Shown: positions 28,195 through 39,263 of the stretch, in pieces | Layout of the letters: each line of letters starts with the position of its first letter | How positions within the stretch are numbered: position 1 is the stretch's first letter | Assembly (NCBI GenBank): GCA_017305935.1 | Contig: JAFKJU010000007.1 | Location: 62,001-126,000, forward strand | Source of the DNA: Hyphomicrobiales bacterium | GTDB taxonomy: Bacteria > Pseudomonadota > Alphaproteobacteria > Rhizobiales > Rhizobiaceae | Direction of reading: 5' to 3' | Length of the DNA stretch: 64,000 nt | Notes under the pieces: generated by a model | Told to the model about the DNA's origin: nothing | The model's input: only the letters and a program-made list of their open reading frames with translations | Databases searched by the model: none | Program-made: the position numbers and the translations under genes

Positions 28195-31152
28195 TCAGGC
28201 CGTGACGGTCGCCTGGAAAATCTTGCGCACCGCCTTGGAAAGCCGCTTCAACTCAGCCTCCAGCGTTTTTGTGTCGGGAAAATCGGCGGCGCGTGTCACA
28301 AGATCGACCAGCCCGGCCGGCGCATCTCTGGGATCGAAATCGCTGTCGATGCATAGGCGCACGATCTGCGAAATATCCGTATAAAGTCTGAGCGCATCGA
28401 GGCATGTGTCGAGGTTTTCGGCTTCCATCAGCCCCTCGCCGAGCAGCTTCAGCGCTTCATGGGTGCTGACCCCTTGCGGCGCGACTGCCCTGCCCTTCGC
28501 GGGCGCGATCAGCGCCAGATATTGCGAAATGAACTCGATATCGATCAGGCCGCCGGGAACGAGCTTCAGATCCCAGGCATTGTGCGGCGGCTTTTCCGAT
28601 TCGATCAGGCCGCGCATCTCGGTGACATCCTTGGCGACCTTGGCGACATCGCGGCGGCGGTGCAGTACGGCGGAGACGATGCCCTCGCCCTGCGCGATCA
28701 GGCTGGCATCGCCGGCGATGAAGCGTGAGCGGGACAACGCCATATGCTCCCAGGTCCAGGCCTCGGTTTCCTGATATTTTTCGAAGGCGGAAATGCGGGT
28801 CGCGACCGGCCCCTTATTGCCCGAAGGGCGCAGGCGCATGTCGACCTCGTAGAGCACGCCTTCGGCCGTCGGCGCCGAGATGGCGGCGATCAGCCGTTGC
28901 GTCAGGCGGGTGAAGTAACGCATCGGATCGAGCGGTTTTGCCCCGTCCGATTCCGCCGCCGCGTCGTCATAGTCGTAGAGCAGGATGAGATCGACGTCGG
29001 AGCCGGCGGTCAGCTCGAAACTACCGAGCTTGCCGAGCCCGAGCAGCGCCACACGCCCGCCGGGAAACGCGCCATGCGTCGCCCTCACCTCGGTCTCCAC
29101 CGCCTCCAGCGCGGCGGCGATGGTCAGATCCGCCAGATGGGTGAAAGCCCGCGCAGCCATGTCGCCGTTGATCGCGCCGGTCAGCAGGCGGATGCCGATG
29201 AGAAAACGCTGCTCGGCTGCGAAGATGCGCAGGCGATCCAGCGTTTCCTCGTAGTGACGGCTGCCGGAGAGGAATTGTCGCATCCGCTCGGTTAAAAGCT
29301 CGCGGGTCGGCAATTGCGACAGCAGGCCGGGATCGAGCATCCCGTCAAAGACATGCGGTCGCGCCGCGATGATATCGGCCAGACGTGGCGCGGAGGCCAT
29401 GATGGTGACGATCAGCGACAGCAATGCGGGATTGTTGCCCAGCAGCGAGAAAAGCTGGATGCCGGCCGGCAATCCAGCCAGAAACGCATCGAAGCGCAAA
29501 AAGGCCTCGTCGGCGCGCTTGTTCTCGCCAAAAGCCTTCAGCAGGTCCGGCATCAGCTCCGTCAGCCGCTCGCGCGCCTCAACCGATTGCGTGGCGCGGT
29601 AGCGGCCGTAATGCCAGGTGCGCACCACGCGCGAAATATCCGCCGGTCGCTCGAAACCGAGCTTTTGCAGCGTCTTCAGCGTGTCGGGGTCGTCGTTCTG
29701 GCCGGTGAAAACCAGATTGCCGGCTTCGCCCGAGAGTTTCGCTTCCTGCTCGAAGAGGTCGGCATAGCGCCGCTCGACCGTCTTCAGAATCTCGGAGAGC
29801 GCCTGCGAAAAGGCTCCAGTATCGGCAAAGCCGAGCATCAGCGCGATGCGCTTCAACTCGGCATCGGTTTCGGGCAGCAGGTGGCTCTGCTCGTCGCGCA
29901 CCATCTGGATGCGGTGCTCGACATCACGCAGGAACCAGTAGCAGCGGATCAGTTCCTCACAAGTGGTCTCGTCGATCCATTTGGCGCGGGTCAGTTCGCA
30001 CAGCGCCTCCTGCGTCGCCTTGCAGCGCAGAGAGGGCATGCGGCCGCCGGCGATGAGCTGCTGCGTCTGGGCGAAGAATTCGATCTCGCGAATGCCGCCG
30101 CGCCCCAGCTTGACGTTGTGGCCCTTCACGGCGATGGCGCCGTGGCCCTTGTGAGCGTGGATCTGCCGCTTGATCGAATGGATATCGGCAATCGCAGCAT
30201 AGTCGAGATATTTGCGGAAGACGAAGGGCGTCAGGTCGCGCAAAAATGCTTCGCCCGCCGTGAGATCGCCGGCCACGGGCCGCGCCTTGATATAGGCGGC
30301 GCGTTCCCAGTTCTGGCCGCGCCCCTCGTAATAGATCATCGCCGCCTCGACCGGGATCGCCAGCGGCGTCGAGCCGGGATCGGGCCGCAGGCGCAAATCG
30401 GCGCGGAAGACGTAACCGTCTGCGGTGCGCTCCTGCATGATGCGCAGCAGTCGCCGCATCATACGGGCGAAAACCTCGCTCGATTCCTCGGGATCGGCGA
30501 CGATGCCGGCCGACAGCTCGAAGAAGACGACGAGGTCGATATCCGAGGAATAATTCAGTTCGCGGGCGCCGAGCTTGCCCATGCCGAGCACGATCAGGCC
30601 GCTGCCCTTGCTGGGCGTGGCCGTATCGGCAAGCTTCAGCTTGCCCGCGTGGTGGCCGGCGAGCAGCAGGTGATCGACGGCGGCGGAAACACAGGCCTCG
30701 GCGAGCCGGCTAAGCCAGGCCGTCGTCTGACGCGCATCGAACAGGCGGGCGAGATCGGCAAGACCGGTGACCAGGGACACCTTGCGTTTGGCGATGCGCA
30801 GCCGGGTCATCACCTCGGCCTCGCTCGGCGAAACGCCGTCCTCCGGCTGCCAGGCGGCGCGCGCGGCCTCGACGGTACCTGCCAGTACCTCCTCCACCGG
30901 CCGCGACAGGGCCTCGACGAGCAGGGTCGGGTGGGTGACGGCGATATCGCGGAAGAAGGGCGAGAGCGTCAGCGCGGCGGCCAGGAAGTCCCGGAAATCG
31001 GGATGGCCGGCAAAGGCTTCGGCAATCGCCGGCTCGGCCTTGGCCATGTCCTTCAACTCGGCGTTCACAGCCTTCAGTTCGGATTGGTTCAGGGGTTTCA
31101 GCACCCCCGGCGCCACATCGACGAGGCGTGAAACCTTCTCTTCTGCCATCAT
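28195..31152 (-). CDS. glnE: Bifunctional glutamine synthetase adenylyltransferase/deadenylase
   Basis: A 985-residue GlnE with two nucleotidyltransferase domains. The N-terminal one (deadenylase) has ELNYSSDIDLVVFFEL and the C-terminal one (adenylylase) has FELTAGSDVDLILLYDYDD. It adds or removes AMP on GlnA in response to PII, tuning nitrogen assimilation. Tandem ATG codons lie at 31152 and 31149; GGAGG with seven-base spacing favours 31152. It is downstream of the histidine kinase gene on the same strand with an 88-base gap. Confidence 0.95.
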   Translation of the reverse strand: MMAEEKVSRLVDVAPGVLKPLNQSELKAVNAELKDMAKAEPAIAEAFAGHPDFRDFLAAALTLSPFFRDIAVTHPTLLVEALSRPVEEVLAGTVEAARAAWQPEDGVSPSEAEVMTRLRIAKRKVSLVTGLADLARLFDARQTTAWLSRLAEACVSAAVDHLLLAGHHAGKLKLADTATPSKGSGLIVLGMGKLGARELNYSSDIDLVVFFELSAGIVADPEESSEVFARMMRRLLRIMQERTADGYVFRADLRLRPDPGSTPLAIPVEAAMIYYEGRGQNWERAAYIKARPVAGDLTAGEAFLRDLTPFVFRKYLDYAAIADIHSIKRQIHAHKGHGAIAVKGHNVKLGRGGIREIEFFAQTQQLIAGGRMPSLRCKATQEALCELTRAKWIDETTCEELIRCYWFLRDVEHRIQMVRDEQSHLLPETDAELKRIALMLGFADTGAFSQALSEILKTVERRYADLFEQEAKLSGEAGNLVFTGQNDDPDTLKTLQKLGFERPADISRVVRTWHYGRYRATQSVEARERLTELMPDLLKAFGENKRADEAFLRFDAFLAGLPAGIQLFSLLGNNPALLSLIVTIMASAPRLADIIAARPHVFDGMLDPGLLSQLPTRELLTERMRQFLSGSRHYEETLDRLRIFAAEQRFLIGIRLLTGAINGDMAARAFTHLADLTIAAALEAVETEVRATHGAFPGGRVALLGLGKLGSFELTAGSDVDLILLYDYDDAAAESDGAKPLDPMRYFTRLTQRLIAAISAPTAEGVLYEVDMRLRPSGNKGPVATRISAFEKYQETEAWTWEHMALSRSRFIAGDASLIAQGEGIVSAVLHRRRDVAKVAKDVTEMRGLIESEKPPHNAWDLKLVPGGLIDIEFISQYLALIAPAKGRAVAPQGVSTHEALKLLGEGLMEAENLDTCLDALRLYTDISQIVRLCIDSDFDPRDAPAGLVDLVTRAADFPDTKTLEAELKRLSKAVRKIFQATVTA

Positions 31153-31240
31153 GCAAAATCCTCCGCCATATCCCATTTAACGCAGGACGGTGAAAAGCGG
31201 AAACCACGCGGCACGGTTTTGCAGGCCAAAATGCACGGCG

Positions 31241-32674
31241 TCAGGCCGCTGGCGGCGGGAAAATCATCGTGACGGTCAGGCCGCGCCCCGCTTCGCGCGC
31301 CGGATCGGTATCGCTCAGCTCCAAGCGGCCGGAATGCAGCTCCATGACGGCCTCGACCAGCGACAGGCCGAGACCGGTCCCCGGCTTGGAGCGGCTTTCA
31401 TCGAGGCGCACGAAACGCTTGAGCACATCCTCGCGCCGATCGGCGGGAATCCCCGGGCCATGATCGGCGACGGCGATACAGATGCCGTCGTCGCGGCGCT
31501 TGAGCGCGACCGCGATACGCGGCTCGCTCGTACAATCCGACGAGTATTTCACGGCATTGTCGACAAGGTTGAAGATCGCCTGACCGATCAGTTCGCGGTT
31601 TCCATGCACGACGATGCCGTCGGCAATGTCGGTGGCAAGCGCCATGCCCGCCTCTTCGGCCACGGGCTCGTAAAGCTCGGCGCTGTCGGTGACGATGGCC
31701 GAGAGATCGATATCCGACATTTCCGCCGCCACGGAACCGGCCTCGACGCGGGAAATCATCAGCAGCGCATTGAAGGTGCGGATCAACTGGTCGGATTCGG
31801 CGATAATGCCTTCCAGCCCGGCGCGCCGCGCCTCCTGCGACGGTTGGTCGAGCGCGTCGGCCGCCTTGTTGCGCAGGCGCGTCAGCGGTGTCTTGAGGTC
31901 ATGAGCGATGTTGTCGGAAACCTGGCGCAGGCCCTCGTTGAGCTTCTCGATGCGGCCGAGCATGGCGTTCAACGATTCCGACATGCGGTCGAATTCATCG
32001 CCCGAGCCGCCGACCGGCAGACGCTGCGACAGGTCGCCGGCCATGATCTTGGTGCTGGCCGCCGACATGCGGTCGATGCGTTTCAGGGCGTTGCGGCCGA
32101 TGCCGAACCAGATGACCAGCGCCCCCAGCCCCATGATGCCGAGCGCCACCATCAGGGCGCGGCGCACCAGCAGCCGCAATTTCTGCGGCTCGCCGAGATC
32201 GCGGCCGATCAGAACCCGCAGGCCGTTGTCGAGAACGAAGACATGGGCGTTGGCCTGATGCGGCACCGGCGAACCGCTTTCGGAATAACGCTCATACTGG
32301 AAGGGCAGCGTCGTCCAGCCCTCCTCGTCGAAGACGCCCGCCTGCACCGAAGCGACGTTGCCGGCGAGGATCTCGCCGGACGGGCTGGCAATGACATAGA
32401 GATTGGCGCCCGGCTGGCGCGAACGGCGCTCCATCAGCCGCAACATGCCGTTCAGCCCGGCGCGGTTATAGGCGCGCTGGACATCGGTCACCTCCTGCTC
32501 CAGCGTCTCGCGCGTCTGCTGGCTGAGGATGCGCTCGGAAAGCGCTGTCACGTAGAAAACGAGAAAGGCGGCGCAGAGCGCGAACAGCACGATATAGAGC
32601 GCCGACAGGCGGACGGCGGTCGATTTGAAGACAACGCGGAAAGGATTCATGCCACGGGCGCCCTGATGGTTCAC
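31241..32674 (-). CDS. Sensor histidine kinase, OmpR-pair partner
   Basis: A 477-residue two-pass membrane kinase: a first membrane helix near LSALYIVLFALCAAFLVFYV, a periplasmic region, a second helix near ALMVALGIMGLGALVIWFGI, then HAMP, HisKA (NIAHDLKTPLTRLRNKA) and HATPase (DHGPGIP, GTGLGLSLVEAV). A GTG start at 32674 overlaps the regulator stop (GTGA) and has AAGGA six bases upstream; ATG at 32650 is the alternative without a ribosome site. It is translationally coupled to the regulator. The signal is unknown; the nearby degP gene hints at envelope stress (inference). Confidence 0.88.
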   Translation of the reverse strand: MNHQGARGMNPFRVVFKSTAVRLSALYIVLFALCAAFLVFYVTALSERILSQQTRETLEQEVTDVQRAYNRAGLNGMLRLMERRSRQPGANLYVIASPSGEILAGNVASVQAGVFDEEGWTTLPFQYERYSESGSPVPHQANAHVFVLDNGLRVLIGRDLGEPQKLRLLVRRALMVALGIMGLGALVIWFGIGRNALKRIDRMSAASTKIMAGDLSQRLPVGGSGDEFDRMSESLNAMLGRIEKLNEGLRQVSDNIAHDLKTPLTRLRNKAADALDQPSQEARRAGLEGIIAESDQLIRTFNALLMISRVEAGSVAAEMSDIDLSAIVTDSAELYEPVAEEAGMALATDIADGIVVHGNRELIGQAIFNLVDNAVKYSSDCTSEPRIAVALKRRDDGICIAVADHGPGIPADRREDVLKRFVRLDESRSKPGTGLGLSLVEAVMELHSGRLELSDTDPAREAGRGLTVTMIFPPPAA

Positions 32675-33426
32675 CCCTCGTCCTTGATCATATAGCCGGC
32701 GCCGCGAATGGTCTTCAGCAGCGGCTGGTCGAAATCCTTCTCGATCTTGGAGCGCAAGCGCGAGACATGCACGTCGATGACGTTGGTCTGCGGGTCGAAG
32801 TGATAATCCCAGACATTTTCGAGCAGCATGGTACGGGTCACCACCTGCCCGGCATTGCGCATCAGATACTCCAGCAGGCGGAATTCGCGCGGCTGCAGCA
32901 GGATCTCCTTGCCGGCGCGGCGCACCTCATGCGACAGCCGGTCGAGTTCGAGGTCGCCGACGCGGTAGACCATGTCCTGCTCCGGTGCGCCCTTGCGGCG
33001 GCCGAGCACCTCGACGCGGGCGAGAAGCTCGCTGAAGGCATAGGGCTTCGGCAGGTAATCGTCGCCGCCGGCGCGCAGGCCCGTGACGCGGTCGTCCACC
33101 TGTCCCAAAGCCGAGAGGATCAGCACCGGCGTATGGATGCCCTTGCGGCGCAATTCGCTGATCACCGACAGGCCGTCGCGGCGCGGCAGCATGCGGTCGA
33201 TGATCATCACGTCATAGGTGTTTTCGCTGCCCATGAACAGGCCGCTTTCGCCGTCGCTGGCATGGTCGACGACGATCCCCGCCTCACGAAAGGCTTTTGT
33301 GAGGTAGGCAGCGGCTTCGAGGTCGTCTTCGATCACGAGAATCTTCATGGCCGGGACATTACCCTCACGTCCCAAGGCCGCACAACCCGCCTCGCGGGGC
33401 AATTCGGATGGTTGAATCGTGTCCAT
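32671..33426 (-). CDS. OmpR-family response regulator
   Basis: A receiver domain (MKILVIEDDLEAAAYL, phospho-aspartate in VMIIDRMLPRRDG, conserved lysine in DDYLPKPYA) joined to an OmpR/PhoB winged helix (LLQPREFRLLEYLMRNAGQV, VIDVHVSRLRSKI). The start at 33426 is set by GAGGAGA seven bases upstream, giving a 26-residue extension before the receiver; the usual receiver start would be the ATG at 33348, which has no close ribosome site. It pairs with the overlapping kinase. Confidence 0.88.
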   Translation of the reverse strand: MDTIQPSELPREAGCAALGREGNVPAMKILVIEDDLEAAAYLTKAFREAGIVVDHASDGESGLFMGSENTYDVMIIDRMLPRRDGLSVISELRRKGIHTPVLILSALGQVDDRVTGLRAGGDDYLPKPYAFSELLARVEVLGRRKGAPEQDMVYRVGDLELDRLSHEVRRAGKEILLQPREFRLLEYLMRNAGQVVTRTMLLENVWDYHFDPQTNVIDVHVSRLRSKIEKDFDQPLLKTIRGAGYMIKDEG

Positions 33427-33449
33427 GCTCTTCTCCTCGATGCCGAAAG

Positions 33450-33487
33450 AAAAAGGGCCGCGCAGCCGATTCCAGACTGCGCGACCC
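33450..33487 (-). terminator. Rho-independent terminator after degP
   Basis: A 7-bp stem CGCGCAG/CTGCGCG around an 11-base loop; read on the minus strand it is followed by CCCTTTTTC. It separates degP from the downstream regulator-kinase operon. Confidence 0.65.
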
Positions 33488-33509
33488 CGGCTTTGCCTGT
33501 TGCGAGGGG

Positions 33510-35048
33510 TCAGCCCTGATCGATCGAAAGCGCCATGAAGCGGTTGCCGCTGCTGGATTCGATCTGGAACAGGGCCTTCTTGCGCCCGTCTTTGGCGGCC
33601 TGCTCAAGAACCTTCTGGACATCGGCGGCCGAAGACACTTCCTGATTGTTGACGGAGGTTATCTTCTCGCCTTCCTTCAGGCCCTTGTCGGCGGCGTCGG
33701 AGTCCGGATCGACGGCGGTCACGGTCACGCCCTTGCCGTCCTCGGAAGGCGACAGCGTCAGGCCGAGCGCGGAAAGCTCCTTGCCGCCGGTGTCGTCGCC
33801 CTGATCAGGGGTTTCGGTCGGGGCCTGTTTGTTGTCGGCCGGCAGCGTGCCGAGCGTGACGGTGGTCGAGGTCGCCTTGCCGTCACGCCACAGCGAGACT
33901 TCGACCTTGGAACCCGGCGGGAAGGCGGCGATGCGGCGGGCGAGATCGCGCGGATCCTTGACCGGTTCGCCGTTGACGGCGGTGACCACGTCACCCTTCT
34001 TGATGCCGGCCTTCAGGCCCGGAGAATCCTCCTGCGGAGCTGTAACGAGCGCGCCGCTGGCTTCGGAGAGGCCGAGCGATTCGGCGATATCCTTGCTGAC
34101 CGGCTGGATCTGCACGCCGAGCCAGCCGCGATCGACCTTGCCGTCCTTCATCAGGTCGGCGACCACGTCCTTGGCGACGGTGGCGGGGATTGCGAAGGCG
34201 ATGCCGACATTACCGCCTGAGGGCGAGAAGATCGCGGTATTGATGCCGACGACTTCACCGCTCAGGTTGAAGGTCGGGCCGCCCGAATTGCCGCGGTTCA
34301 CCGCCGCGTCCACCTGGATGTAATCGTCATAGGGGCCGGAGCCGATATCGCGGCCACGGGCCGAGATGATGCCGGCCGTGACGGTGCCACCGAGGCCGAA
34401 AGGATTGCCGACGGCAACCACCCAGTCGCCAACCCGCACCTTGTTGTCGTCAGCCCATTTCACATAGGTGAACTTGCGCTTGTCGTCGACTTTCAGCACG
34501 GCAAGATCGGTGCGGCTATCCTTGCCGATCAGCTTGGCATCCAGCTCGGTGCCGTCGTTCATCACGACCGTATAGGCTGCGCCATCGGAAACGACGTGAT
34601 TGTTGGTGACGAGATAGCCGTCCTCGGAAATGAAGAAGCCGGAGCCTTGCGCGGTTGGGCGCAGATGGCCCTTGCCGGGGCCCTTGCGCGGCCGCTCGGC
34701 GCGATTGCCGGGGCCGTTCGGGCCGCCGAAATCACGGAAGAAGCGCTTCAGCGGATGGTCGTCCGGCAGTTCGTCGAAACCGCGACCGCCGAAGTTGAAG
34801 CTGAAGCCGCTTTCGTCGTTGGCGGTGTTCTGAACGTTGGACTGGACGCGCACCGAAACGACGGCCGGGGAAACCGCCTCGACCACATTGGCGAAGCTCG
34901 GAACCTGCGGCGCGGTGACTTCGACCGGCGCTGCGAAACTGTTGTGAATCGTCGAGGGAACGCCCGTGGAGAGCATCACGGCGGCAAGACCGGCAACGGT
35001 CGTCGCCTTCAGCAGGGTCTTGGTGGAGGGTTTGCCTTTGTTGAACAT
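33510..35048 (-). CDS. degP: Do-family periplasmic serine protease (DegP/HtrA)
   Basis: A 512-residue periplasmic protease-chaperone. An N-terminal signal peptide (KTLLKATTVAGLAAVMLSTG, cleavage near SFA) precedes the trypsin-like domain with the catalytic triad in VTNNHVVSD (His), SRTDLAVLKVD (Asp) and GNSGGPTFN (Ser). PDZ1 starts near RGWLGVQIQPV and PDZ2 near TLSPSEDGKGVTVTAV. It degrades or refolds misfolded envelope proteins. It lies downstream of the cytochrome c maturation operon with 125 bases between, and is followed by a terminator, so it probably has its own promoter. Confidence 0.94.
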   Translation of the reverse strand: MFNKGKPSTKTLLKATTVAGLAAVMLSTGVPSTIHNSFAAPVEVTAPQVPSFANVVEAVSPAVVSVRVQSNVQNTANDESGFSFNFGGRGFDELPDDHPLKRFFRDFGGPNGPGNRAERPRKGPGKGHLRPTAQGSGFFISEDGYLVTNNHVVSDGAAYTVVMNDGTELDAKLIGKDSRTDLAVLKVDDKRKFTYVKWADDNKVRVGDWVVAVGNPFGLGGTVTAGIISARGRDIGSGPYDDYIQVDAAVNRGNSGGPTFNLSGEVVGINTAIFSPSGGNVGIAFAIPATVAKDVVADLMKDGKVDRGWLGVQIQPVSKDIAESLGLSEASGALVTAPQEDSPGLKAGIKKGDVVTAVNGEPVKDPRDLARRIAAFPPGSKVEVSLWRDGKATSTTVTLGTLPADNKQAPTETPDQGDDTGGKELSALGLTLSPSEDGKGVTVTAVDPDSDAADKGLKEGEKITSVNNQEVSSAADVQKVLEQAAKDGRKKALFQIESSSGNRFMALSIDQG

Positions 35049-35173
35049 GCCTGGTCGCTTTCCTTCATCTCTTCGCCCCCGTTGCGGGCGAATTCATTCG
35101 ATGCAGAAGATATAGGAAGACGTACCTTACAAAGAACTGTCCGGCCGATGAATTTTTGGTAATGTCGGCCGGC

Positions 35174-35629
35174 TTATTCCTTCAGAAGGCGATCCAGCGC
35201 CGCCTGTTCCTCGTCGCTGAGTTTCCGGCCGGTCGGACGGGCGACGCGGGAGCGGGCATACACCGCCATGGCGATGGCGCCGATGACGAACAGCGCAATC
35301 GGCGCGCCCCACAGAAGATAGGTATGGGCGCTCAGCCGCGGCTTCAGCAGCACGAATTCGCCGTAACGCGACACAACGTAATCGATTACCTGCTGGTCGC
35401 TGTCGCCGCCGGTGATGCGCTCGCGCACCAGCAGGCGCAGGTCGCGCGCAAGCTCGGCATTGGAATCGTCGATCGACTGGTTCTGGCAGACCATGCAGCG
35501 CAGTTGCGACGACAGCGCCCTTGCGCGGGCCTCCAGGGCCGGATCGGCGAGGATTTCATCCGGATTGACGGCCAGCGCCGGCAGGGCCGAGAGGCAGAGA
35601 AGCAGCGCAAGGACGAGCCGGCGGATCAT
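35174..35629 (-). CDS. ccmH: Cytochrome c maturation protein CcmH (CycL)
   Basis: A 151-residue membrane-anchored periplasmic thiol reductase. A signal sequence ([20 protein letters not shown]) and the LRCMVCQ redox motif identify it, and a C-terminal membrane helix ([22 protein letters not shown]) anchors it. It reduces the apocytochrome CXXCH thiols before haem attachment. Its ATG overlaps the ccmF stop (ATGA). Confidence 0.94.
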   Translation of the reverse strand: MIRRLVLALLLCLSALPALAVNPDEILADPALEARARALSSQLRCMVCQNQSIDDSNAELARDLRLLVRERITGGDSDQQVIDYVVSRYGEFVLLKPRLSAHTYLLWGAPIALFVIGAIAMAVYARSRVARPTGRKLSDEEQAALDRLLKE

Positions 35630-37614
35630 TCGGCAGGCTCCAGCGCCGGACCTGCGGGGCGCGCACGGCGGCTGGGCGCCCCGACCCGCAGGCGGCGATC
35701 GCTGAGCGAGACGAAACCGCCAAGCATCATCACCAGCGCGCCTCCCCAGATGCACAGGATGTAGGGCTTCCACCAGATCCGCACGACGATACCGCCATCG
35801 GCCATCAAGTCGCCGAGCGACACATAGACCTGGCTCAGGCCGAAGGTGACGATGCCGGCTTCCGTAGTCGGCATGCGGCGCGCCGTGTAGAGGCGCTTCG
35901 AAGACCAGACGTCGGCCTTGACCGTGCCGCCACGGCGGATGGTGAAATGGCCGCGATCCTCTGTGTAGTTCGGGCCGACAGCCGATTTCATGCCGTCGAA
36001 GGTGAGGCTATAGCCTCCGGCGGGAACGCTCATGCCCGGCTTCATCTCCACCACATGCTCAGTCTCGAAGGCAGTGACGGCGACGATGCCGAGGACGGTG
36101 ATGCCGAGGCCCATATGCGCCAGCGCCGTGCCGAAGGCCGAACGTGGCAGGCCGGCCAGTCGCCGCAAGCCGATCGAGGTCGACAGCCTGCCGAAGCCGG
36201 CACGCAGCCACAGATCGGTCAAGGCCCCGAAGACGAGGAACAGGCCGGCGGCAAGTCCGAAGACGGCCATGACCGGTCCGCCATATTGATCGTAATAAAA
36301 GACCAGCGCCACGGCGAAGGACAGGCCGGCGGCCACGAACAGGCGTTGCAGCGCGCCGAGCAGGTCGGCGCGCTTCCACGCCAGCAGCGGCCCGAAGGGG
36401 ACGGCGAGCAGCAGCGGCACCATCAGCAGCCCGAAGGTCAGGTTGAAGAATGGCGGGCCGACGGAGATCTTCTCGCCGGTCAGCGCCTCCAGAAGCAGCG
36501 GATAGAGCGTGCCGATCAGCACCGTCGCGGTCGAGACGGTCAGGATGAGATTGTTGAGCACCAACGCGCCCTCGCGCGAAATCGGCGCAAACAGCCCGCC
36601 GGCATTCAGCATCGGCGCGCGGAAGGCAAACAGCGACAGCGCCCCGCCGATGAAGATCACCAGGATGGCGAGGATGAAGACGCCGCGCGTCGGATCGGTG
36701 GCGAAGGCATGAACAGAGGTCAGCACGCCGGAACGGACGAGGAAGGTGCCAAGCAGCGACAGCGAGAAGGTCAGGATCGCCAGTAGAATGGTCCAGATCT
36801 TCAGCGCCTCGCGCTTCTCCATCACCAGCGCCGAATGCAACAGCGCCGTGCCGGCGAGCCAGGGCATGAAAGAGGCGTTTTCGACCGGATCCCAGAACCA
36901 CCAGCCGCCCCAGCCGAGCTCGTAGTAAGCCCAGTAGGAGCCCATGGCGATGCCGGCGGTGAGGAAGGTCCAGGCAGCCAGCGTCCATGGCCGCACCCAG
37001 CGCGCCCAGGCGGCATCGATACGGCCCTCGATCAATGCCGCGATGGCGAAGGAGAAGCAGACGGAAAAGCCGACATAGCCGAGATAGAGCAGCGGCGGAT
37101 GGATGGCGAGGCCGACATCCTGCAGCACAGGATTGAGATCCTGCCCTTCCGCCGGCGCCGGGCTGAGGCGCTGGAACGGGTTGGAGGTCAGCAGGATGAA
37201 CAGTGCGAAAGCCGCCGAAATCCAGCCCTGCACCGAGAGCGCGTCGGCGCGCAGCCGGTCCGGCAGGTTGCGCCCGAACAGCGCCACCAGCGCGCTGAAC
37301 AGCGTCAGGATCAGCAGCCAGAGCAGCATCGATCCCTCGTGATTGCCCCAGACACCGGAGATCTTGTACAGGGTCGGCACCAGCGAATGCGAGTTTTCCC
37401 AGACATTGCGCACGGAAAAATCCGACACCAGATGCGCATGCGCCAGCACGCCGAAGGAAAACGCCACCAGCGCGAACAGCACGACGGCGGCGACGGAGCC
37501 GATATCCATCAGCGCCTGATCGTTGCGGCGCGCGCCCCACATCGGCAGGATGGAAAGCAGGATGGCGACGGCAAGCGCCAGGACGAGGGCGTAGTGACCG
37601 AGTTCGACGCTCAT
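35626..37614 (-). CDS. ccmF: Haem lyase subunit CcmF (CycK)
   Basis: A 662-residue polytopic inner-membrane protein with the tryptophan-rich haem-handling motif [18 protein letters not shown] and periplasmic histidines around it. It takes haem from CcmE and attaches it to apocytochrome c with CcmH and CcmI. The ATG overlaps the ccmE stop by four bases. Length matches the family. Confidence 0.96.
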   Translation of the reverse strand: MSVELGHYALVLALAVAILLSILPMWGARRNDQALMDIGSVAAVVLFALVAFSFGVLAHAHLVSDFSVRNVWENSHSLVPTLYKISGVWGNHEGSMLLWLLILTLFSALVALFGRNLPDRLRADALSVQGWISAAFALFILLTSNPFQRLSPAPAEGQDLNPVLQDVGLAIHPPLLYLGYVGFSVCFSFAIAALIEGRIDAAWARWVRPWTLAAWTFLTAGIAMGSYWAYYELGWGGWWFWDPVENASFMPWLAGTALLHSALVMEKREALKIWTILLAILTFSLSLLGTFLVRSGVLTSVHAFATDPTRGVFILAILVIFIGGALSLFAFRAPMLNAGGLFAPISREGALVLNNLILTVSTATVLIGTLYPLLLEALTGEKISVGPPFFNLTFGLLMVPLLLAVPFGPLLAWKRADLLGALQRLFVAAGLSFAVALVFYYDQYGGPVMAVFGLAAGLFLVFGALTDLWLRAGFGRLSTSIGLRRLAGLPRSAFGTALAHMGLGITVLGIVAVTAFETEHVVEMKPGMSVPAGGYSLTFDGMKSAVGPNYTEDRGHFTIRRGGTVKADVWSSKRLYTARRMPTTEAGIVTFGLSQVYVSLGDLMADGGIVVRIWWKPYILCIWGGALVMMLGGFVSLSDRRLRVGAPSRRARPAGPALEPAE

Positions 37615-38060
37615 TGGGTCTGCTCCTGCCCGGCCCAGACGCCCTTTTCCTTCAGGCGGTCGGCAACTTCTTTCGGCATGTAGTTCTCGTCATGCTTGGC
37701 AAGCACTGAATCGGCCTGGAAAACGTCGCTGCCCGGCTCGAACTTGCCTTCGGTGACCACGCCCTGCCCTTCGCGGAACAGGTCCGGCAGCAGGCCGGTA
37801 TAGGTGACCTTCACCGTACCCTCGCCATCTGTGACCGAAAAGGCGACGGTCGAGCCATTGCCGCGCACGACCGAGCCCTCGCCGACGAGACCGCCGAGGC
37901 GGATGCGGGTTTCCGGCGGCACCGGCGTGTTCGCCAGGTCGGCCGGCATGTAGAAATAGGCGATCGACTGGCTGAAGGCATAGAGGACCAGCATGGCGGC
38001 GACGGCGATGAATCCCATCCCGGCGGCGATCACGGCAAGGCGCTTCTGCTTGCGGGTCAT
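37611..38060 (-). CDS. ccmE: Haem chaperone CcmE (CycJ)
   Basis: A 149-residue single-pass membrane protein. The N-terminal helix [22 protein letters not shown] is followed by the OB-fold ([32 protein letters not shown]) and the haem-binding histidine in AKHDENYMP. It carries haem covalently to CcmF. ATGA overlaps exist at both ends of the gene. Confidence 0.96.
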   Translation of the reverse strand: MTRKQKRLAVIAAGMGFIAVAAMLVLYAFSQSIAYFYMPADLANTPVPPETRIRLGGLVGEGSVVRGNGSTVAFSVTDGEGTVKVTYTGLLPDLFREGQGVVTEGKFEPGSDVFQADSVLAKHDENYMPKEVADRLKEKGVWAGQEQTQ

Positions 38061-39190
38061 TGGCTGGCTCCTGCGGTGGAAAGGCCGAGTTCGGCGGCGA
38101 GCGCCAGCAACTGCTTGCCCCCGGCGCTGTCGGCGGGGAAGACGGCAAGGCCGCGCTTCAGCGCCTCGCCCGCCTTGTCCGGCTGCTTGAGAACGGTGTA
38201 GGAGCGCACCAGCCGCAGCCAGCCTTCGATGTTGTTCGGGTCTTCGGCAAGTTTTGCATCGAGGCCGGCGACCATGCCTTCGATCATCTGCGTGCGGTCG
38301 TCGCTCGACATGGCCTGAGCATCCGCCACCTGCTGCTCGGTAGGATCGCCGGGCGCGATCGCCACGGGCGGGCCGCTGTTCAAGGTGATGTGCTGCTTCA
38401 CCAGCGACAGCCAGGGCGCATTGGCCGGCGAGTCCTTGAGGATCGCCTCGAAATCGCCCTTGGCATCGGGATATTGCCCGGCCTGTTCCTTACCCAGAGC
38501 TATGTAGAAGCGGGTGCGAAAATTCTGCGGCTCCAGCTTCAGGGCCGCTTCGAACGTGGCGCGCGCATCGGCGGTCACGACGCCATCGGCAGCGGCGACC
38601 AGCGTCTCGCCAAGGCCGTTCAGGCGCTCGGCGCTCGGTCCGATCAGGCGGATGGCATTGCGATAGGCCATTTCGGCGTCGCCAAGGCGCATGTTGCGGA
38701 CATAGATCGGCGCCAGCAAATCCCAGCCGGCGCCGTCATCCGGATTCTTGGCCAGATGCTGTTCGGCCTTGACGATCAGGATGCCGACATCGTTGCCGGG
38801 ATTGTCGAGGCGCGCCTGCAGCGGCTGTGCGGGAAGCTCCGGACTGCCGGTATCGAGATAGATACCGAGCCCGATTGCGGGAAGACAGAGAATGACGAGA
38901 ATTTCCGCCACGCGACGACGGCGGGCGGAGGGTTTTGCCGGATCGCCGGCCGCGACACCGCCGGAAACCGCCAGCAAACGGCGAGCGATCTCGGCCCTGG
39001 CGTATTCGGCTTCGCCGTCGGTGATCAATCCCTGCTGGCGGTCGCGGTCCAGTTCGCGGAGCTGGTCGCGATAGACGGCGGCCTCGCCGGCGCGGTCGTC
39101 GGCGCCCGCATGCGCGCCGCGCAGCAGAGGGTAGAGCAGCGCGGCCGCGACGGCCGCCGTGAGGATCGCGACAAATATCCAGAATAGCAT
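38057..39190 (-). CDS. ccmI: Cytochrome c maturation protein CcmI (CycH)
   Basis: A 377-residue protein with two membrane helices ([21 protein letters not shown] and [20 protein letters not shown]), a cytoplasmic loop with the [13 protein letters not shown] motif, and a C-terminal TPR region ([20 protein letters not shown]). It binds apocytochromes c and feeds them to CcmF-CcmH. It is the first gene of the ccmI-E-F-H operon. The ATG at 39190 is preferred over a TTG at 39199. Confidence 0.93.
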   Translation of the reverse strand: MLFWIFVAILTAAVAAALLYPLLRGAHAGADDRAGEAAVYRDQLRELDRDRQQGLITDGEAEYARAEIARRLLAVSGGVAAGDPAKPSARRRRVAEILVILCLPAIGLGIYLDTGSPELPAQPLQARLDNPGNDVGILIVKAEQHLAKNPDDGAGWDLLAPIYVRNMRLGDAEMAYRNAIRLIGPSAERLNGLGETLVAAADGVVTADARATFEAALKLEPQNFRTRFYIALGKEQAGQYPDAKGDFEAILKDSPANAPWLSLVKQHITLNSGPPVAIAPGDPTEQQVADAQAMSSDDRTQMIEGMVAGLDAKLAEDPNNIEGWLRLVRSYTVLKQPDKAGEALKRGLAVFPADSAGGKQLLALAAELGLSTAGASQ

Positions 39191-39263
39191 AGCGCCCAAT
39201 TACTGTACCCGCCCGGTCATTCCAACAGGCAAACGCGCCGCTCACGCGGATTTGTGTTCTGAA

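Noticed and set aside
29314-31131. A 605-codon plus-strand frame opposite glnE
   Set aside because: Antisense shadow with no domain pattern; glnE is unambiguous.
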